Shown piece after piece: positions 59,701-64,000 of a stretch of DNA of 64,000 nt. The translations under genes and the position numbers were made by a program. The stretch is from Desmodesmus armatus (Eukaryota > Chlorophyta > Chlorophyceae > Sphaeropleales > Scenedesmaceae), in NCBI GenBank assembly GCA_007449985.2, contig VIIQ02000555.1, forward strand, positions 434,001-498,000. Reading direction: 5' to 3'. Every line of letters begins with the position of its first letter. The stretch's first letter is position 1. The notes beneath the pieces were generated by a model. That model was given only the letters and a program-made list of their open reading frames with translations, was not told where the DNA came from and did no database searches.

Positions 59701-62700
59701 CGACTCGCTGCCTGCCAAACTGTCTGGCCGTGTCGGCGGCTGCTGCTGCTGCTGTTGCTGTGGGCCAACCTTACTGCCGGTGCTGCCGGCCGCTGATGTC
59801 GAGCACGCAGCACTGGCTGACGACCTCCTCTGCTGCTGCTGATTGCTCCCGTGTTGCACCGCATCCGCTGCTGCTGCATCAGCCCCGCCCTTTTGCTGCT
59901 GGTCCTGCTGCTGCGGGACGTCGCCGCCAGGCTGCCTGTCCTGCTGCTCTTCCAGCTCCTGCATGGAGCACCCCAGGGCCTCCTCAGCCTTATCTAGTGC
60001 TGCCCGCAGCGTTGAGATGCGCGTGTTCACAGACCAATCACTGTGAGGCTTCAGCGCAGCCTCAACCGCCTGCCTTGCCTCAACCGCCAACAGCTTCCGC
60101 AGCAGCTGCCGCGCGGGCAGCAGCACCGCCGGCGCCACACCCCCCGTCTCCGCTGCCTCCAACCGCGCAACCAGCTGCCCGTGGCCCGCGCCCGCAGCTG
60201 CGCTCGCCGCAGACTCGATCGCTGTTGCGACCGCGGCCTCCAAGGCCTGCTGCAGCTTGAGGATGCGCTTGGCTGATGTGACCTTGACGCCTGCTGCTGC
60301 TGCCTCGGTGATGAGGCGGGACAGGGTGGCGGCGCTGCAGCCGTCGCGCAGGGCCCTGCTGAGCTTGGCCTCGCAGGCGCTGCTGGTGCGCCAGGCTTCA
60401 AGGAGCTCGGTGGCACGAGCAGCCTCGCCAGGCAGCAGCTCCTCACACCTGCAGGGACAAGCAGACAGCCAGGGCGTATGCTCTTGTGTCCCTTTGGGTT
60501 CCCATGTTGACGCTACGGTGGGTCCACACAGGCAGCATTGTGAGAGAAGCCGAGTGCCGCTGCGCCGCAGTTGCTCAGGCTCACAATACACCGCCACTGA
60601 CAACAACAACCAGCACAGGCTGGCGTGCTGCTCCGTCAGGATTCTGCAAGGAGCTGTTGTAGCCAGCTCTAGCTGCAGGAGGTGCTTCGCAAAAACACAC
60701 GCGCTGACGCACACTCCACCGCAGTTGCAGGCAGCCTCCACCAATTCATGCATGATGGTACTGTGAGGTCCCTCCCTCACCGTGCTGCCTCGTCTGTGGG
60801 CCCCCTGCCACTCACACTCCCCCCATTCGGTGTTGAGCATAGAGGATACAAGTGTAGCTAGCACTTGGGCAACATACCATTCAGTCTGTCACCCTCCACC
60901 CCTCCCTGCAGGCCCCTCACCGTGCTGCCTCCTTGATGGCTGCCTCCACAGGCTCTGCCAGCTGCTCCAGCTGCCTGCCGCGCGGCCCTGTGCCCACTGA
61001 CATGCTGGCCAGGCCCTTGAGGGCACCCTCCAGCTGCTGCTTGACGCGCAGGGCAGCAGTCAGCCGCGCACGCAGCTCGCTGGCGGCCTTGTACTCATCA
61101 GGGGCCAGTTCCTCAGCACCCAGCTGCACACATACAACGGAAAAGGGATATTTTAGACACATTACATGTAGGTGGGAGCAGAAAGGGCAGTATGTACTCA
61201 TCAGGAGCCAGCTCCTCAGCACCAACCTGCACACACACAACGAAACAGGAACACTTCAAAAACATTACATGTAGGTGCGAGCAGGAAAGGCAGTAGGAGA
61301 AGCACTGCAAGGCTTGGCCAACACCACATCACCAGTCCACATCAGCTTGATGGCATACATGTGATGCAGAGGAGACACAGTGGCCGAGTGACAGCGAGAC
61401 CCACCACCACATATGCGCTGGCTGCACGACTGCAATTCACTCAATTGCTGGGGCCGGCGAGCGTGGCACGCAACAGTGTGCCAAAACCAACTGTGCCACA
61501 GTGGGAGAGCACGTCCAAGTATGTGTGCCTGCCCTACCTTGCGTGCGTTCAACACTGCTGTCTCAAGCTTGGGGAGGTCTGCAACATTCTTGTACGTGAC
61601 CGCCGCCTTGTGCAGCACCTCAGCAGCCCGCTCCACCTCAAGCCGCTTCTTCGCAGCCAGCAGCCGCACCACCAGCAGCTCATTAAACACACACGAGCTG
61701 CTGGCGGCCGCACTGCCACCTGCTGCTGTTACATTCCCCGCTCCCCCTGCAGCCCCGCCTGCACTGCTGCCGCTCGCCATGGAGCCACCAGTGGTTGTGG
61801 TAGCCGTGCCGCTGACTGCAGGCGCTGCTGCCTCTGCCTTGGCGATTGCGGACTTGAGTGCATTGCTGCCACACGGCCGGCGGCTCATGCAGGAGGTCAG
61901 CACTGCTGCTGCATCCGCTGCTGCCAGCTGGGCTTGTAGCTCCTTGATTAGCTTCCGAGCCTGCAGTATGAGAGAGGACGCAGGGCAACAGGCCATTGCA
62001 GGGTTTTAGTAAGTACCAAACATGTCATCATCCCGCCTTGTGCTAGACTAGATAAGTGCGGCCGGTCACTTTCATAGACACCACCAGATCCTTGTGGGAC
62101 TCCAGTCCAAGGCAAGGCCAGTGCAAAGTGCAGGACAGACCACACCAGCTGGTTGTCGATCTAGCTCAGATGAAACCTCCAAGCTCGCCATGATCACCCC
62201 AGCCGGCAAAACCCATCCGCTCTACACGCAACCAGGGCACAAAGCTCTGCTCCGGCCCATATGCCCACCTTTGTGACGCTGACATTGGCATCCTTGGCTG
62301 GCTCCACAGCTGCCTCCAGCATGGATACATACTGCTGCCAGTCAGACACACTGAAGCCCTGCAGCGGCAGCCCCAGCGCCTCATCCCCTGCTGCATCGCT
62401 CTCCCTGCCCCCGCCACTGCCACTCCCGCGCCCTGCACTGCTGCCACCCCCAGCCGCCACACTTGAACCACTGCTGCCAGCGGTGACAGTGACAGCCACC
62501 CTACTGGTCAGCCGGGAGACTTTGTCAACCACGTCCTGCAGCTGTGTAGCAACCTCGGCTCGGGCACAGCTCTGCGCGTACAGCTCCCTCGCTGTCTCCA
62601 CGTCAGCAGCCAGGCTGCTGAAGGGCTCTGCTGCTGCAATGCCTGCTGCCAGGGCTGCCATGCCCTCTGAGGTAGAGGGTGGGATGCGGCCGGCCAGGAG

Positions 62701-64000
62701 CTCCCTGAGCCGGGCACCTGCTGACAGCTCTGCTGCTGTCACATCAGCAACCTGCAGCAAGGAAGCAGAAAAGCACAGCGACATATGTATGAGCTTGCCT
62801 GCACGCGCAGGCTGTGTGTGGGGATGCAAACCCTGCCACAGCATGGTTGAAGGGAGAATTGGCTGCACCAAGAACACACTACCTTGCGTGGAACTGGTAC
62901 ACACAGAGCCAAGGAAGGGCTGAAGCCACACTGGTAAGCTTGGCAGCACAGCCTCACTCAACCCAAGGTCGATTTTCTCACCTGGGCTGCCAGCTGTTTC
63001 ACAACGGGTGAGGGGCACACTGCTAGTCCCCTGGCCGACTGCAGCTCATTCAGCAGTGCAGTAGACACTGCCCGCACCAGCACAGGCAGGCAGCTAGTGC
63101 TGCTACCACCTGGCATCGCCGCTGCTGAGCAGCTGGCCCCGAGCAGCACACTGCGTATGGGTGGCACTGGTGTGACAAATGCAGCTGCCAGGGCCTCATC
63201 CAAGGTTGTGAGGGAGGACAGCCTGCTGCCCAGTAGGGCCTCAGCAATGAGTATGTCAGACTCTCCTGTCTTGGCCCACAACCGCAGCAGCTCGACCTGC
63301 ATGCGCAACATAGACATGATCAAACCTCGGCATGTATGCTTTAATTGATTCATCTGAGCAGTATATCTATGAGACTTGTGACCTAACCACACACATACAC
63401 GAAATTTCCGCCGACTTGTACAATCTGAGCAGGCAGCAGCAAAGCATGTCCATTCACGAGCATGTGCTGAGCCTGCAACCAACACACCACTACCAACACA
63501 CCACCACCACTGCCACTTACCATCCCCTCCACAGTAAAACCCACTGTCAGTGCTGCTGCCGCTTCCTTTTGGTCTGCACCGCCCGCCAGCCCAGCCGCCA
63601 CCAGCTGATCCCACTCAGACAGACACTGCTGCGCCCGCCACACAGACGCTTTGCTGGGCGACGTCGGCGCCTCTGTCCTGCACATGAGCGCGATGTGCAC
63701 GTACACGATGCGACTCAAGGCTCGGCCCACTGCCCGCCAGCGCAGCGGGCAGTGCACACGCTGCTTGTGCACCTTGTTAAACAGCCGCACCACAGCGATG
63801 TGCGCCATGCGGATCGCATGCACGGCCAGCGCTGTGCAGCCTGCACACGCACAGCTGTTGTGCTTCAGCAGTACACTCTCCGCCCAGCAGCAGTACAGGT
63901 TTGCCTGCTCGTCCTCCAGCACACATAGCTGCTGCTGCTGCTCGCCTGGCTGAAGCCCATGCTGCTGCATGCCTCCTGCAGCCGCTGCTGCTGGTGAGAA
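56783..64000 (-). CDS. large helical-repeat protein, 5' end beyond the window
   Basis: Seven exons in phase: (64000)-63521, 63296-62982, 62751-62269, 61960-61538, 61123-60921, 60448-59461, 59179-56783 (TAG). The first exon is open to the window edge, so the start is not seen; an ATG at 63970 is in frame but need not be the start. The part inside the window encodes about 1,760 residues. The N-terminal part is Cys/His-containing and helical (QANLYCCWAESVLL, CACAGCTALAVHAI). The middle is a series of Ala/Leu/Glu-rich helices that look like diverged repeats (AEELAPDEYKAASEL against CEELLPGEAARATEL). A highly charged ~75-residue single helix (RERKERQRAAAERAE) bridges exons 6 and 7. The last ~700 residues are disordered Gln/Ala/Ser/Gly. 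Function not recognised. The start of exon 5 lies in a tandemly duplicated 103-bp unit. Confidence 0.78.
59421..59442. repeat. CCTG tetranucleotide repeat in an intron
   Basis: Five tandem cctg units lie in the intron between the last two exons of the helical-repeat gene, about 20 bases past the donor. Confidence 0.85.
61091..61296. repeat. two-copy tandem duplication, 103-bp period, across an exon start
   Basis: Unit A (61091-61193) and unit B (61194-61296) share gtactcatcagg, ccagctcctcagcacc, attacatgtaggtg and more in the same order with a constant offset of 103 bases. Unit A contains the acceptor and first 11 codons of exon 5 of the minus-strand helical-repeat gene (exon start 61123). 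Unit B repeats the acceptor and these codons inside the intron, at 61226 and below. Confidence 0.85.

Noticed and set aside
1..64000. CRISPR arrays, bacterial operons, integrated virus or long transposon genes
   Set aside because: No regular spacer-repeat arrays, no ribosome-binding-site-led gene strings, and no reverse transcriptase, integrase, transposase or capsid motifs seen in any frame.

Overview
This window looks like nuclear DNA of a green alga, most likely a chlorophycean. The genes are broken by short GT-AG introns. Exons are GC-rich and full of CAG/GCN repeats that encode poly-Gln, poly-Ala and poly-Ser. The conserved proteins (a root-UVB-sensitive family member, TAF4, TRAPPC5, a sulfatase) fit a chlorophyte. 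I see no bacterial, organellar or viral genes. Exon limits were worked out by hand from splice sites and reading-phase agreement; nothing was checked against transcripts or databases.

Left third (1-20.7 kb): a possible terminal exon of a gene entering from the left (200-361). Three uncharacterised minus-strand genes follow: an 8-exon coiled-coil protein (1915-6292), a giant disordered Ser/Pro/Gln-rich protein of about 2,419 aa with a possible C-terminal PH-like segment (7378-15344), and a basic disordered protein with an RVxF-type motif (17736-19266). The last is head-to-head with a small helical protein (19646-20665).

Middle (21.8-44.6 kb): conserved eukaryotic housekeeping genes. In order they are TFIID subunit TAF4 (+), a SINE-like insertion with target-site duplication, TRAPP subunit TRAPPC5 (-), an RUS/DUF647 protein (+), an SCFD2-like Sec1/Munc18 protein (+), a patatin-like lipase (-) and the 18S-processing factor RCL1 (+). 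TRAPPC5/RUS and lipase/RCL1 are divergent pairs that probably share promoter regions. TRAPPC5 and the SCFD2-like protein both belong to membrane-tethering machinery but are not otherwise linked here.

Right third (45.5-64 kb): a secreted papain-family cysteine protease with an unusual active-site context (+), a secreted sulfatase whose FGly motif reads C-S-Q-S-R rather than C-x-P-x-R (-), and a large helical-repeat protein running off the right edge (-).

I found no clearly new multi-gene system. The best leads are the altered sulfatase motif, the tRNA-derived SINE, a 103-bp tandem duplication covering an exon boundary, a duplicated in-frame splice acceptor in the protease gene, a 77-bp intron whose retention would shorten the giant protein, and the uncharacterised large proteins.
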